From Bacteroidales bacterium (GTDB lineage: Bacteria; Bacteroidota; Bacteroidia; Bacteroidales; Dysgonomonadaceae): a DNA stretch of 47,177 bases. The notes under the pieces are model-generated. The model saw nothing but the letters and a program-made list of their open reading frames with translations. It ran no database searches and was not told where the DNA came from. The stretch lies in assembly GCA_012727735.1 (NCBI GenBank), contig JAAYGM010000209.1, positions 1 to 47,177 of the forward strand. Direction: 5' to 3'. A program made the position numbers and the translations under genes. Shown piece after piece: positions 14,671 through 23,156 of the stretch (positions are counted from its first letter, which is position 1; each line of letters opens with the position of its first letter).

Positions 14671-15501
14671 TTACTTTTCACCTAAGAGATAGGTTCTCCC
14701 TTTCAGGAATTCACCCAATTGTAGGGTATCATCTCCGAAAGGTCTGATCTCTTCAGGTGTGATCGGATCACCCAGGGTTATGATTATCTCCTTACCCTTT
14801 TTGTTGTACAACTCGTGGCATAACCTGAGATTACGCACCTGCCATCCGAAGATCTTTGAAAAATAGAATGACCAGCTGTTGTGACCGGAGAAGTGCATTG
14901 GGATGACCGGTACTTTAAGCTTCTGGATTATTTTTAATGCTGCCGGCTGCCACTCCTGGTCCTCAATCACGAGCCTGCCATTCCTCAGATACATGTTCGA
15001 GACAGCCCCGGCAGGAAAAAACCCCATGGGATGACCTTGTCGTAAATGGGCAATGCTTTCCCGTATACCGGCGTATGTTATCCCCTTTTTATCGGAATTC
15101 TTCATCGGATTGACGGAGATGAAGTTTTCAGCCATGGTATCAATCAGGCTCAGAAAAACGTTTACCATCATTCTGTAGTTCTCCACACGGCTGCCAACGG
15201 TCTCAATAGCAGCTATCCCATCTATGTGCCCGTAGGCATGATTGGAGACAGTGATAAAAGGTCTCTCTTTGAATTCTTCCAGTATCTTTGCATTCCTGAC
15301 ACTGCGCGTTATTTCAAGCTTATCCAGCACATCCTTGCAGAATGCAGGCCCGGAAAGATGTTTGGAGCGGTCGTAGATCTCATTCGGAACATGCAGGGCC
15401 GATAATTTTATCCCCACGTCAATAATCCTGTCACCATGTCTCCCCCGGAAAATTGGGTGGAGTGTCCGGATGTCATCTCTACTTACCAGAATGCTTTTCA
15501 T
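14671..15501 (-). CDS. Lysophospholipid/lipid O-acyltransferase (PlsC-like)
   Basis: This 276-residue PlsC-superfamily acyltransferase has the catalytic block NHAYGHID (87-94), where H88 and D94 are separated by five rather than four residues, and the second block FPAGAVS (162-168) in place of FPEGT. Both variants are typical of the hemolysin-like/OlsA/GlsA branch that O-acylates aminolipids such as glycine or ornithine lipids in Bacteroidota. No N-acyltransferase partner is seen nearby. Substrate assignment is inference; ordinary lysophosphatidate is the alternative. Confidence 0.85.
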   Translation of the reverse strand: MKSILVSRDDIRTLHPIFRGRHGDRIIDVGIKLSALHVPNEIYDRSKHLSGPAFCKDVLDKLEITRSVRNAKILEEFKERPFITVSNHAYGHIDGIAAIETVGSRVENYRMMVNVFLSLIDTMAENFISVNPMKNSDKKGITYAGIRESIAHLRQGHPMGFFPAGAVSNMYLRNGRLVIEDQEWQPAALKIIQKLKVPVIPMHFSGHNSWSFYFSKIFGWQVRNLRLCHELYNKKGKEIIITLGDPITPEEIRPFGDDTLQLGEFLKGRTYLLGEK

Positions 15502-15535
15502 TTCACCTCAATCTTATTTGTTTATCTAACTCAAA

Positions 15536-15561
15536 TGCCACGTCAGTAGAATGAAGTGGCA
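15536..15561 (-). terminator. Hairpin after glmM, weak terminator
   Basis: TGCCACGTCA (15536-15545) pairs with TGAAGTGGCA (15552-15561) with one mismatch. On the minus strand it lies between the glmM stop and the acyltransferase start and is followed by only three T residues. Confidence 0.4.
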
Positions 15562-15599
15562 AATGAATGGTGAAGAAATATTGTAGTTGTGCTCTGTTT

Positions 15600-16982
15600 C
15601 TACGCAAGTTCATTGATGATCTCAATGATTTGTTTTCCTATCTCTTCTGCTTCGTTCTGCGAGTGTGCCTCTGAATAGATGCGAATGATTGGTTCTGTAT
15701 TTGATTTACGCAGGTGCACCCATTTATCAGGGAAATCAATTTTCACACCGTCGATATCGGTCACCTGCTGGTCGCTGAATTTTTCTTTCATCTTCTCCAG
15801 TATGCCATCGGTGTCAATATCGGGTGTTAGTTCCACCTTCTGTTTGGCCATATAATAGAGAGGGTAGGATTGTTTGAGTTGTGACGGGCTCTTACCCGAT
15901 TTAGCCATATATGTCAGAAACAGTGCGATGCCAACGAGAGCATCACGTCCGTAATGCGACGCAGGATAGATAATGCCTCCGTTTCCTTCACCGCCAATCA
16001 CGGCATTAACCTCTTTCATTTTGGCGACCACATTTACCTCACCCACAGCAGCGGCCTGGTATTCTCCGCCTCTTTCGAGGGTGACATCCCTCAGTGCACG
16101 GCTTGAGCTGAGGTTTGAGACAGTGTTGCCCGGTGTGTGCTGGAGGATGTAGTCTGATACAGCCACCAGCGTGTACTCTTCACCGAAAGGTTCGCCGTTT
16201 TCGCAGAAAACAGCCAGACGGTCCACATCAGGATCAACGGCGAAACCTACGTCGGCTTTGGAGCTTCGTGTAAGCGAGGAGAGCTCTGTAAGATGCTGAG
16301 GCAGGGGTTCGGGGTTGTGGGAGAAATTGCCGTGGGGTGCACAGTGTAGCTTGAAGATTTCTTTCACACCCAAAGCGTAGAGCAAATCAGGGATGGCAAT
16401 GCCGCCGACTGAGTTCACACAATCAATGGCAACACGGAAGTTGGCTGCTCTGATGGCATCCTTATCAACCAGTTCGAGAGATAAGACAGATTGAATATGT
16501 TCGTGGAGGTACTGTTTCTGGATGATTTTGCCCAGGTCGTCGACAGCTGAAAATGTAAAATCCTCATTGTCAGCAATGCGAAGAATTTCTGCTCCCTCCT
16601 CTGCATTGAGAAACTCTCCTCTGTTGTTTAAAAGCTTTAAGGCATTCCATTGTTTTGGATTGTGGCTTGCCGTGATGATAATCCCTCCGGATGCATTCTC
16701 TTTTGTGACAGCGATCTCCGTGGTAGGAGTGGTGGCCATTCCAATATCGGTTACATCACATCCCATACCAGACAGCGTGCCTGTGATGATGCGATGGACC
16801 ATCTCTCCGGAGATACGGGCGTCCCGTCCAACAACAATCAGGGGTCTGATATCCTGGGTTGATATTTTGATGAATGTGGCGTAGGCAGCGGTAAATTTAA
16901 CGATATCAAGCGGTGTGAGGTTCTCACCAGCTTCCCCGCCTATGGTTCCCCTGATACCGGATATGGATTTAATCAACGTCAT
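15600..16982 (-). CDS. glmM: Phosphoglucosamine mutase
   Basis: This enzyme converts glucosamine-6-phosphate to glucosamine-1-phosphate for peptidoglycan and LPS. The 460 residues have the alpha-D-phosphohexomutase layout: N-terminal GIRGTIGG, phosphoserine loop TASHNPKQWNA with S106, metal-binding DPDVDR, sugar-binding GEGNGG and the phosphate-binding RKSNTEPIIRIY near the C-terminus. GlmM rather than a phosphomannomutase is favoured by the Bacteroidota-type sequence and the neighbouring DUF4827 gene. GlmM regulates CdaA in some Firmicutes; cdaA lies 6 kb away here. Confidence 0.9.
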   Translation of the reverse strand: MTLIKSISGIRGTIGGEAGENLTPLDIVKFTAAYATFIKISTQDIRPLIVVGRDARISGEMVHRIITGTLSGMGCDVTDIGMATTPTTEIAVTKENASGGIIITASHNPKQWNALKLLNNRGEFLNAEEGAEILRIADNEDFTFSAVDDLGKIIQKQYLHEHIQSVLSLELVDKDAIRAANFRVAIDCVNSVGGIAIPDLLYALGVKEIFKLHCAPHGNFSHNPEPLPQHLTELSSLTRSSKADVGFAVDPDVDRLAVFCENGEPFGEEYTLVAVSDYILQHTPGNTVSNLSSSRALRDVTLERGGEYQAAAVGEVNVVAKMKEVNAVIGGEGNGGIIYPASHYGRDALVGIALFLTYMAKSGKSPSQLKQSYPLYYMAKQKVELTPDIDTDGILEKMKEKFSDQQVTDIDGVKIDFPDKWVHLRKSNTEPIIRIYSEAHSQNEAEEIGKQIIEIINELA

Positions 16983-17013
16983 AAGAATTCGTCTTTATCG
17001 GTTATTAATTGAG

Positions 17014-17062
17014 TCAAAGATGAGTCATTAAACAGGTGTTTTCAATTTTGTATCAACACCTG
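17014..17062 (-). promoter_or_regulatory. glmM promoter region with inverted repeat
   Basis: The minus strand reads CATCTTTG (17014-17021), one mismatch from TAnnTTTG, about 32 bp before glmM. Just upstream, CAGGTGTT (17033-17040) and AACACCTG (17055-17062) form a perfect 8-bp inverted repeat. This may instead terminate the DUF4827 transcript, since the minus strand continues with TTTAAT. Confidence 0.5.
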
Positions 17063-17082
17063 AGAAAGAAGAGGCCGTACAG

Positions 17083-17643
17083 TTAATAGCGACTCTCAAA
17101 TTTATACAATACGCGGTCATAATAGGTGGGCTGATATTGTGATTTGTCGTATGATGAGCCCATGTCGAAGGGAACAATCATTTTCACTTTGCCGTTATGA
17201 CCAACATAACCCAGGGGTACAATCCACCCCGGAGTACTGTAGCTTCCCTTGGTGTTCGAATTTACCGGGCCTATAAAAACAATTTCTTCAGGGAAGACAC
17301 TGTTCATATTGGAATACCTTGTGGTATCACCTGTCATGAAATACTCCAATCCGCTAAACCGAACATAGACTTCTTCTTTCCACTGCAGATTCAGCGTGGT
17401 GTCACCTACTTCGATAATATTGAAGTAGACCCCGCTGTTTTTGTCTTTGTAAAAGTCATTGTCTCCAAACTGTCCATCTTCGGGGAACTCATCGAGGATG
17501 GTGAGATTGTGTTTTGATATGAACAGATCAATCGCTCTTGATTCATCTTTCAGGTAGTCTGCATATGTCTTTCGGTCCTGGCAGGAAGAGGCAAGGATCA
17601 GAAGAGCAAAGAGTGTTGTTGCTATAGCGATTATTTTTTTCAT
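17083..17643 (-). CDS. DUF4827-like lipoprotein
   Basis: From the start at 17643 (MKKIIAIATT) this is a 186-residue lipoprotein with lipobox ASSC. The mature region (YADYLKDESRAIDLFISKHN, then YFNIIEVGDTTLNLQWKEEVYV) resembles the DUF4827 family found beside glmM in Bacteroidales. A peptidyl-prolyl isomerase-like fold is possible, since YVGHNGKVKMIVPFDMG looks FKBP-like, but no activity can be claimed. A longer upstream reading is rejected because it would run through the -7 element and precede the signal peptide. Confidence 0.8.
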   Translation of the reverse strand: MKKIIAIATTLFALLILASSCQDRKTYADYLKDESRAIDLFISKHNLTILDEFPEDGQFGDNDFYKDKNSGVYFNIIEVGDTTLNLQWKEEVYVRFSGLEYFMTGDTTRYSNMNSVFPEEIVFIGPVNSNTKGSYSTPGWIVPLGYVGHNGKVKMIVPFDMGSSYDKSQYQPTYYDRVLYKFESRY

Positions 17644-17672
17644 TTTCTTTGTCGAATAATTGGAATAAGGTA

Positions 17673-17680
17673 CAAAAGTA
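17673..17680 (-). promoter_or_regulatory. -7 promoter element of the DUF4827 gene
   Basis: The minus strand reads TACTTTTG, a TAnnTTTG match, 30 bp before the start at 17643. Confidence 0.6.
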
Positions 17681-17745
17681 CACAATCTGCGGTAAAAAAA
17701 GAGCGATTGCACCGAAATAAACATTATCTATTCTTAAAAAACAGG

Positions 17746-18804
17746 TTATTGCTCACCGTTCGCCTCCTTTAGTTTCTGCTCATACTTCTTCAGTCCCATG
17801 GAGTAAGTGCGGAGCGCATCTTCATAGGTGCCGTAGAATTCACCCCCTGAGGCATTCAGGTGACCACCTCCGTTAAAGAACTCTGCAGCAAACTCATTGC
17901 AGGGGAATGTTTTTTGTGAACGGAAAGAGAGCTTGATCAATCCCTCATCCTCGCGGATGAAAGTAGAAAAAATAATATTCTTGATGCTGAGTGGATAATT
18001 CACGAATCCTTCGGTATCCCCTTTGCTGTAACGAAAGGGAGACTGATCGTCCCTGGAGAGGTGAATCAGTGCCGAGTGCAATTCGGGATAGACCTCCATG
18101 CGCTGCGACAACGTGAACCCCAGTAAGCGAAAACGATCTGCGGAGTAATTGTGGAATACCTGTGAATAGATTGCATCTTTATCCACATTTTTACGTAACA
18201 GCAGACTGATGATCTCGAAAATCTCCGGTTCACTCGAGTTATAGGTGAACCCTCCGGTGTCGGTCATCATCCCGCAATAGATGCATTCTGCTTCTGCCTG
18301 ATTCAGTGATTCATATTTGCCTGCCTGGAACAAAAGTCTGAAGATGAGCTCGCTGGTTGATGATATCTCGGGGTGAGATACGATCACATCAAAGTTGTTA
18401 CCCGGGGCAAGGTGATGATCGATCAGGATTTTCCTGGCATGTGATGCATCGATGATCATTCCCATATCTCCGGCTCTTTTACTGATGTTATAATCGAGAG
18501 AGAAGATTAAGTCGGCGTTGGAGAGAATCTTTTTTGCTGCTCCGGGGTTGTATTCATATATATCAATCTCATTGGCTCCCTTCATCCATTTCAGGAAATA
18601 GGGAAATGAGTTGGGTACGATAATTCGTGGTTTCTTTCCTATGTTCCTGAGATAATGGTAGAGTGCAAGTGAAGAGCCTAATGCATCTCCGTCGGGAGAG
18701 AGATGCGTTGTGATGACGATCTTTTCGGACCTGTCGATTGTGCCCATTATTTCTTCCACTGTCTGTGGTGGGATAACATCTGTGATGGATTCTGTAAACT
18801 TCAT
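17746..18804 (-). CDS. nrnA: DHH/DHHA1 phosphoesterase (NrnA-like)
   Basis: From the start at 18804 this 352-residue protein has a DHH domain (HLSPDGDALGSSLAL, then LDYN, then ILIDHH) and a C-terminal DHHA1 domain with GGGHLNASGG. The family hydrolyses nanoRNA, 3'-phosphoadenosine 5'-phosphate, or pApA and c-di-AMP. No membrane or PAS domain is present, so it is the stand-alone type. With cdaA in the window, pApA degradation is a plausible role. A start 11 codons upstream is possible but falls at the promoter element. Confidence 0.88.
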   Translation of the reverse strand: MKFTESITDVIPPQTVEEIMGTIDRSEKIVITTHLSPDGDALGSSLALYHYLRNIGKKPRIIVPNSFPYFLKWMKGANEIDIYEYNPGAAKKILSNADLIFSLDYNISKRAGDMGMIIDASHARKILIDHHLAPGNNFDVIVSHPEISSTSELIFRLLFQAGKYESLNQAEAECIYCGMMTDTGGFTYNSSEPEIFEIISLLLRKNVDKDAIYSQVFHNYSADRFRLLGFTLSQRMEVYPELHSALIHLSRDDQSPFRYSKGDTEGFVNYPLSIKNIIFSTFIREDEGLIKLSFRSQKTFPCNEFAAEFFNGGGHLNASGGEFYGTYEDALRTYSMGLKKYEQKLKEANGEQ

Positions 18805-18834
18805 TATAAGCGTTATTCTTTTGATGATAAGCGG

Positions 18835-18842
18835 CAAAAGTA
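18835..18842 (-). promoter_or_regulatory. -7 promoter element of the DHH gene
   Basis: The minus strand reads TACTTTTG, matching TAnnTTTG. It abuts the stop codon of the upstream comEC gene, so the DHH gene can be transcribed independently. Confidence 0.6.
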
Positions 18843-20807
18843 CTAAAAATTTACGGAAAAGGCGCCGTTTTGTGCCACATCATGTACCCCTATGCCCATG
18901 CGATTGCATTCTTCTATCATTCTGTCTGCAGCGAAACGGGGAAGAGAACTGTCTAAAACGATCATAGATGGATTGAAGACCTCCAGCAGCTGCCTGATGT
19001 CGAAATATCGGTACTGAGAGAGGATCAGCAGGTCTAAGGGAAAGCGCTCATCAGTAGTGCAATTATTGAATGAACCATCCGAAAGCCTGAAAATACTTTT
19101 TTCGGGGTGAGGAAGAAAGCCATTTGGAGGGATCTCCAGTGGGTGACGTCTCTTGTGGTAGTAGAGACCTATGTCGCTGTTGTTGTAATTGTTGAAGACG
19201 ACGAGCTGTGGGGGTGGTTTTGTGAGCTTGTCGTAGGTGATAGTCCATTGAAAAAGAGATAATGAAAACAGGGCCACAATGAGTGGTTGGGCCCGGTGTG
19301 AGAAGAAGAAGCGTGAGATAAATATGATCAATGCAAGGAGCAGAAGAAGCTGAAGCAGCGAGATCTTTCCGTCGGCAAGCTGTGCATACGGAAGTGATTC
19401 AGAAATGTAGACAATACGCAGGGTTAATGCTGAGAGGCTTTTCACTGTCCAATGTGCAATTGTCTGCAGCAATTCAACAAAGCCTGATTGAAGAAAAGCA
19501 AGAGACCCTGCAGCGAGGAGCAGGAGGGTTGCATACAAAATGATTCCGATGATTGGTACCACAAGCAGATTAGTGATGAAAAAATAGGTGGGGAAAGTGC
19601 CGAAATAATATAGCACCAGCGGGAAGACACCTAGTTGTGCAGCGGTGGAAACGGTGAACAGATTCCATCCATACCTTGAAATGCTATTTTTGGGTGTATA
19701 GAGTTTGCTTAGCCTTGGTTGAAAATAGAGAATCGCAAACACTGCACAGAAACTCATTTGAAAACCGACATCGAACAGACTGGACGGACGAAAAATAAGC
19801 ATGAGGAATGCTGTTGCAGCCAGCGTGTTATATGTGAACCCCCTGAGATGCTGCATGCACCCCAGGCAGTAGAGAGTGAGCATGATAACCGCTCTTATAA
19901 CTGAGGATGACATCCCGGCTACGAGGGCGTATGCCCATAACAGAATCACGATGAGCCACTGACGGATGAGATACCCTCTTCCCTGCTTTCCAAGAAATGA
20001 AAAAATGGAGTTGAAGATAATATAAATAATGCCGACATGCAGTCCGCTCACTGCCAGTATATGCGCTGTTCCGGAAGCGCGAAACGCCTCCATCATATTG
20101 TCAGGTATAAATGCTTTGTAGCCCAATGTAATTGCAGAGATAAAGGCGTAGGTCTCCCGGTCGAACCCGAAAGTGAGATAAAAATCAAGCGCTTTTGCCC
20201 TTAATCTTTGTGCCATGACAGGAACAGAACGGTTTAGCCTCTCTGTGTTTTGCCAGTTAGTCCCATGCACATATCCCGATCCTGAGAACCCCCTTTTTTT
20301 CATCTGTTCTGCATAGTCTGACTCATCCGGATTCCCCGAGTTCTGAAATGAGTGCAATCTTGCGGAAAAGATGATCTCCTCACCTGGAAGGAGCTCCCGT
20401 GCATCTCCTGTCTGTTCCAGGTATAGAATCACTTTTTTCTGTACAGGGTATGTGATTCTCACGTTGCAGGCCACGGACTTCTGTTTCACCACCGGTATAT
20501 CCAGGATAGTGCCTGTATAATAGTATTCATCATCGGTGAAAGTGATATGTACATGCTCTTCGTGCTTCAGGTAAAGAAAAGCGGTAAGAGAACAGAGAAA
20601 AAGGAAAAGCCCCGCACCAAAAAACCATCTGAATCTGTATTGTTGTTTTTTATCGGTGAGGCAGGAGAGAAGCATCAGCATCAGCCCCGAGAGGCAGAGA
20701 AGGTGTAGAAGGTGAGCATGACAGGGCAAACGGGCAGCTGCCGCAATCCCCGTAATGACGGGTAGCAGGAGTCGGAGGAAGGGTGTTTTTCCGATCAATT
20801 CGTTCAT
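18843..20807 (-). CDS. comEC: ComEC/Rec2 family DNA-uptake channel protein
   Basis: This 654-residue integral membrane protein has an N-terminal DUF4131-like segment with two helices and a periplasmic beta domain (about 90-190). A Competence domain follows, with the conserved FRASGTAHILAVSGLHVGIIY and GMSSSVIRAVIM blocks and about eight helices (about 225-490). The C-terminal 140 residues are in the place of a metallo-beta-lactamase domain but show no HxHxDH motif. In competent bacteria ComEC carries single-stranded DNA across the inner membrane. No other competence genes are seen here. Confidence 0.9.
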   Translation of the reverse strand: MNELIGKTPFLRLLLPVITGIAAAARLPCHAHLLHLLCLSGLMLMLLSCLTDKKQQYRFRWFFGAGLFLFLCSLTAFLYLKHEEHVHITFTDDEYYYTGTILDIPVVKQKSVACNVRITYPVQKKVILYLEQTGDARELLPGEEIIFSARLHSFQNSGNPDESDYAEQMKKRGFSGSGYVHGTNWQNTERLNRSVPVMAQRLRAKALDFYLTFGFDRETYAFISAITLGYKAFIPDNMMEAFRASGTAHILAVSGLHVGIIYIIFNSIFSFLGKQGRGYLIRQWLIVILLWAYALVAGMSSSVIRAVIMLTLYCLGCMQHLRGFTYNTLAATAFLMLIFRPSSLFDVGFQMSFCAVFAILYFQPRLSKLYTPKNSISRYGWNLFTVSTAAQLGVFPLVLYYFGTFPTYFFITNLLVVPIIGIILYATLLLLAAGSLAFLQSGFVELLQTIAHWTVKSLSALTLRIVYISESLPYAQLADGKISLLQLLLLLALIIFISRFFFSHRAQPLIVALFSLSLFQWTITYDKLTKPPPQLVVFNNYNNSDIGLYYHKRRHPLEIPPNGFLPHPEKSIFRLSDGSFNNCTTDERFPLDLLILSQYRYFDIRQLLEVFNPSMIVLDSSLPRFAADRMIEECNRMGIGVHDVAQNGAFSVNF

Positions 20808-20895
20808 TTTTACGTGCTAAAAAAGAACGGTATAACCGCTATTCTGCAAAGGAAAGTAAAATCCTGCAGGCTTAAAAGAAAATCATAAAGAAGGC

Positions 20896-21546
20896 CTATA
20901 ATGCCCTTAACATACGTATGGCCTCTTCAGGGTTCTCTGAAGAGAAAACAAAACTTCCCGCAACGAGTACGTCGGCACCTGCATCTACAAGCCTCCTGCC
21001 AGTTTTCAGGTTGACTCCGCCATCTACCTCAATCAATGTGGATGTGTTTTGTCTCAGAATCATCTTTTTGAGTTGTGCTACTTTTCTCACACTGTTATCA
21101 ATGAATTGCTGGCCGCCGAATCCCGGATTCACTGACATCAACAGCACCATCTCCAGGTCGGGAAGGATCTCTTCAAGCAACATCACCGGTGTGTGCGGGT
21201 TCAGGGTGACAGCCGGTTTCATCCCTCTCTTTCTTATCTCTTGCACAACACGGTGCAGGTGGGTGCAGGCTTCAAAATGAACATTCATAAAGGTGGCCCC
21301 CGTTGCCGCTACTTCATCAATAAATTTCTCTGGTTGAACAATCATTAAATGTGTATCCAGCGGTTTTTGTGTGACCTTTTTCAGTCTGTTGATCACCGGG
21401 AATCCGAAAGAGATGTTGGGTACGAAAACGCCATCCATTATATCCAGATGAATCCAATCTGCCTCACTTCTGTCAAGCATCAGAATATCTCTCTCGAGAT
21501 TCAGGAAATCGGCCGCCAACAGCGACGGTGCTACAATTGTACTCAT
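20896..21546 (-). CDS. rpe: Ribulose-phosphate 3-epimerase
   Basis: This enzyme interconverts ribulose-5-phosphate and xylulose-5-phosphate in the pentose phosphate pathway. The 216-residue TIM barrel has APSLLAADF at the N-terminus, the metal-binding HLDIMDGVFVPN, VNPGFGGQ and the C-terminal EVDGGVN. It has its own promoter at 21567-21574. Confidence 0.95.
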   Translation of the reverse strand: MSTIVAPSLLAADFLNLERDILMLDRSEADWIHLDIMDGVFVPNISFGFPVINRLKKVTQKPLDTHLMIVQPEKFIDEVAATGATFMNVHFEACTHLHRVVQEIRKRGMKPAVTLNPHTPVMLLEEILPDLEMVLLMSVNPGFGGQQFIDNSVRKVAQLKKMILRQNTSTLIEVDGGVNLKTGRRLVDAGADVLVAGSFVFSSENPEEAIRMLRAL

Positions 21547-21566
21547 ACGGTTTACGTTTATCTTCT

Positions 21567-21574
21567 CAAAGATA
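21567..21574 (-). promoter_or_regulatory. -7 promoter element of rpe
   Basis: The minus strand reads TATCTTTG, a full match, about 20 bp before rpe. Confidence 0.6.
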
Positions 21575-21598
21575 GAGAAAAATATTCAGACACAAAAA

Positions 21599-21821
21599 AG
21601 CAGTTGTTTTTAATGCAGTGAATCACCATTGAGAAATACAGGCTGTCAGTTTATGAAGAGCATGATATCTGGTATTTTAAGCCGTTTCTCACCGTGGCTG
21701 TTTCTGGCATACTGCCGGATTATACTGAGTGAAAGTTCAGATGGATTCGGTTCACCCTGTGAGTCTCTGTTGGGAAGGGTTTTACTCTTAGGAGTATGCA
21801 TGCTCATAAGCAGTTGTTTTT
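21599..21821. repeat. Segment flanked by 13-bp direct repeats
   Basis: AGCAGTTGTTTTT occurs at 21599-21611 and again at 21809-21821, and both copies are soon followed by CAGT. They bracket about 200 bp in the 396-bp rpe-TlpA spacer. Near the right copy is an imperfect palindrome, GAGTATGCATGCTC (21792-21805). An open frame of 68 codons from ATG at 21653 exists but has no recognisable family. The layout could be a small insertion with its target duplication, or chance. Confidence 0.4.
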
Positions 21822-21905
21822 GTTCAGTTAAAACGTTTATACCGCACGTTTATTGCTAGTGAGTAAAAAAAACGCTAAAATCCTAATATTTACGGGCATT
21901 TTACA

Positions 21906-21913
21906 TATCTTTG
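21906..21913 (+). promoter_or_regulatory. -7 promoter element of the TlpA-like gene
   Basis: TATCTTTG is a full TAnnTTTG match 30 bp before the start at 21943. The rest of the spacer back to the rpe promoter holds only the repeat pair described separately. Confidence 0.65.
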
Positions 21914-21942
21914 CCTCTGTTTAATTATAAATTAGAAATAAA

Positions 21943-23055
21943 ATGAGAAAATTAATTTATCTATTCATAATGGCTGGCATCGCTCTATCTTGCCAGAACA
22001 GTAAGGAGTATGCAGTCAACGGAACCATAGCCGATGAAGCATTCGAGGGTACCCGCGTCTATATGCAGGAAATGACTGACGATGCAATGATCACTACCGA
22101 TACAGCTGTTGTACAAAACGGTAAATTCGCTTTTGCAGGCGTTGCCGATACAACAGTGCTTCGTTTTATCCTGCTGGATGAGACAGTGAGTCCCGGGCAG
22201 GAGACCAGAATACCTCTGTTGGTTGAACCCGGCAAGCTGACAGTGTCCTTTGATTCTGTTGTCACAGTGAAAGGGAGCAAGGTGAATGAATCCTATACTG
22301 ACTTCAGGATGAAACAGCGGGATTTTGGCAAAAGCATCAGGACAGTTGTTGAGAGATACAACAATGCCATGGCTACCGGCACAATGACTGACACGCTGGA
22401 AGCTGAAGTCAATGAAGCCTATGATAAAATCAACGAAGAAATGACCGAGTTGAATTTTAATTTCATCAAGGACAATATCAAAAACGATCTGGGAAAGTAC
22501 TCTTTCATGGCTTCTTCCTCTATGTTTGAACCGGAAAAACAGAAAGAGATCCTTGCGCTTGCCGATGATGAGTTCAAGGCAAAGGAAAACATTCAGCGTG
22601 TGGTGAAACGCCTGGAAAACCTTGAAAATGTAGCTGTCGGGAAAAAATTTGTTGATTTCACATTGAAAGATACTCAAGGTAATGATGTCTCTCTTTCCGA
22701 TTATGCAGGAAAAGGGAAGTATGTACTGGTTGATTTCTGGGCTGCATGGTGTGGTCCCTGTCGCCAGGAAATGCCTAATGTTGTGGCAGCCTATGATAAA
22801 TACAAATCGAGAGGATTTGAAGTTGTGGGTGTCTCATTTGATCAGGAACAGGACAAATGGTTACAGGGGATCGCCGACCTGAACATGACCTGGCCGCAAA
22901 TGTCAGACCTGATGTATTGGGACAGCCCTGTGGTCGATTTATATGCCATCAACGGCATACCACACACCGTCCTGCTGGATAAGGAAGGTGAAATTATCGG
23001 TAAGAATTTAAGAGGTGAAGCACTTGATGCTAAATTGGCAGAATTGATGCCTTAA
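21943..23055 (+). CDS. TlpA-like thioredoxin lipoprotein with DUF4369-type domain
   Basis: This 370-residue lipoprotein has lipobox ALSC with the lipidated Cys at 17. Residues about 22-125 form a DUF4369-like beta domain (VNGTIADEAFEGTRVYMQEM), a helical linker follows, and the C-terminal 145 residues are a TlpA/ResA-type thioredoxin domain with WCGPC (C270, C273) and cis-proline in NGIPHTVLLD. Such proteins reduce disulfides in the periplasm, for cytochrome maturation or sulfoxide repair. It is monocistronic, with its own promoter and terminator. Confidence 0.9.
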   Translation: MRKLIYLFIMAGIALSCQNSKEYAVNGTIADEAFEGTRVYMQEMTDDAMITTDTAVVQNGKFAFAGVADTTVLRFILLDETVSPGQETRIPLLVEPGKLTVSFDSVVTVKGSKVNESYTDFRMKQRDFGKSIRTVVERYNNAMATGTMTDTLEAEVNEAYDKINEEMTELNFNFIKDNIKNDLGKYSFMASSSMFEPEKQKEILALADDEFKAKENIQRVVKRLENLENVAVGKKFVDFTLKDTQGNDVSLSDYAGKGKYVLVDFWAAWCGPCRQEMPNVVAAYDKYKSRGFEVVGVSFDQEQDKWLQGIADLNMTWPQMSDLMYWDSPVVDLYAINGIPHTVLLDKEGEIIGKNLRGEALDAKLAELMP

Positions 23056-23081
23056 AGCGATCAGGTAAGATGGTACAAAGG

Positions 23082-23115
23082 AAATGAGCTGCATATTGCG
23101 GCTCATTTTTTTTCC
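23082..23115 (+). terminator. Intrinsic terminator after the TlpA-like gene
   Basis: AAATGAGCTGC (23082-23092) pairs with GCGGCTCATTT (23098-23108) through an ATATT loop, with one G-T pair, and is followed by a run of T residues. Confidence 0.88.
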
Positions 23116-23132
23116 AAACCAAAAATAATCGC

Positions 23133-23140
23133 TATTTTTG
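23133..23140 (+). promoter_or_regulatory. -7 promoter element of the amidase gene
   Basis: TATTTTTG matches TAnnTTTG 16 bp before the start at 23157, giving a very short leader. Confidence 0.5.
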
Positions 23141-23156
23141 TAAAAACGAAATTCAC

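Noticed and set aside
18146-18187. Cluster of DnaA-box-like sequences (one perfect TTATCCACA at 18179-18187)
   Set aside because: It lies inside the DHH gene; the flanking matches are imperfect, and another lone box at 28009-28017 also falls in a coding region, so chance is likely.
21629-21859. Open frame of 76 codons in the rpe-TlpA spacer
   Set aside because: TTG start, no promoter or ribosome-binding stretch, hydrophobic and cysteine-rich composition, no recognised family.
21985-22677. 230-codon open frame antisense to the TlpA-like gene
   Set aside because: Fully opposite a well-supported gene; the translation shows no domain and looks like a complement artefact.
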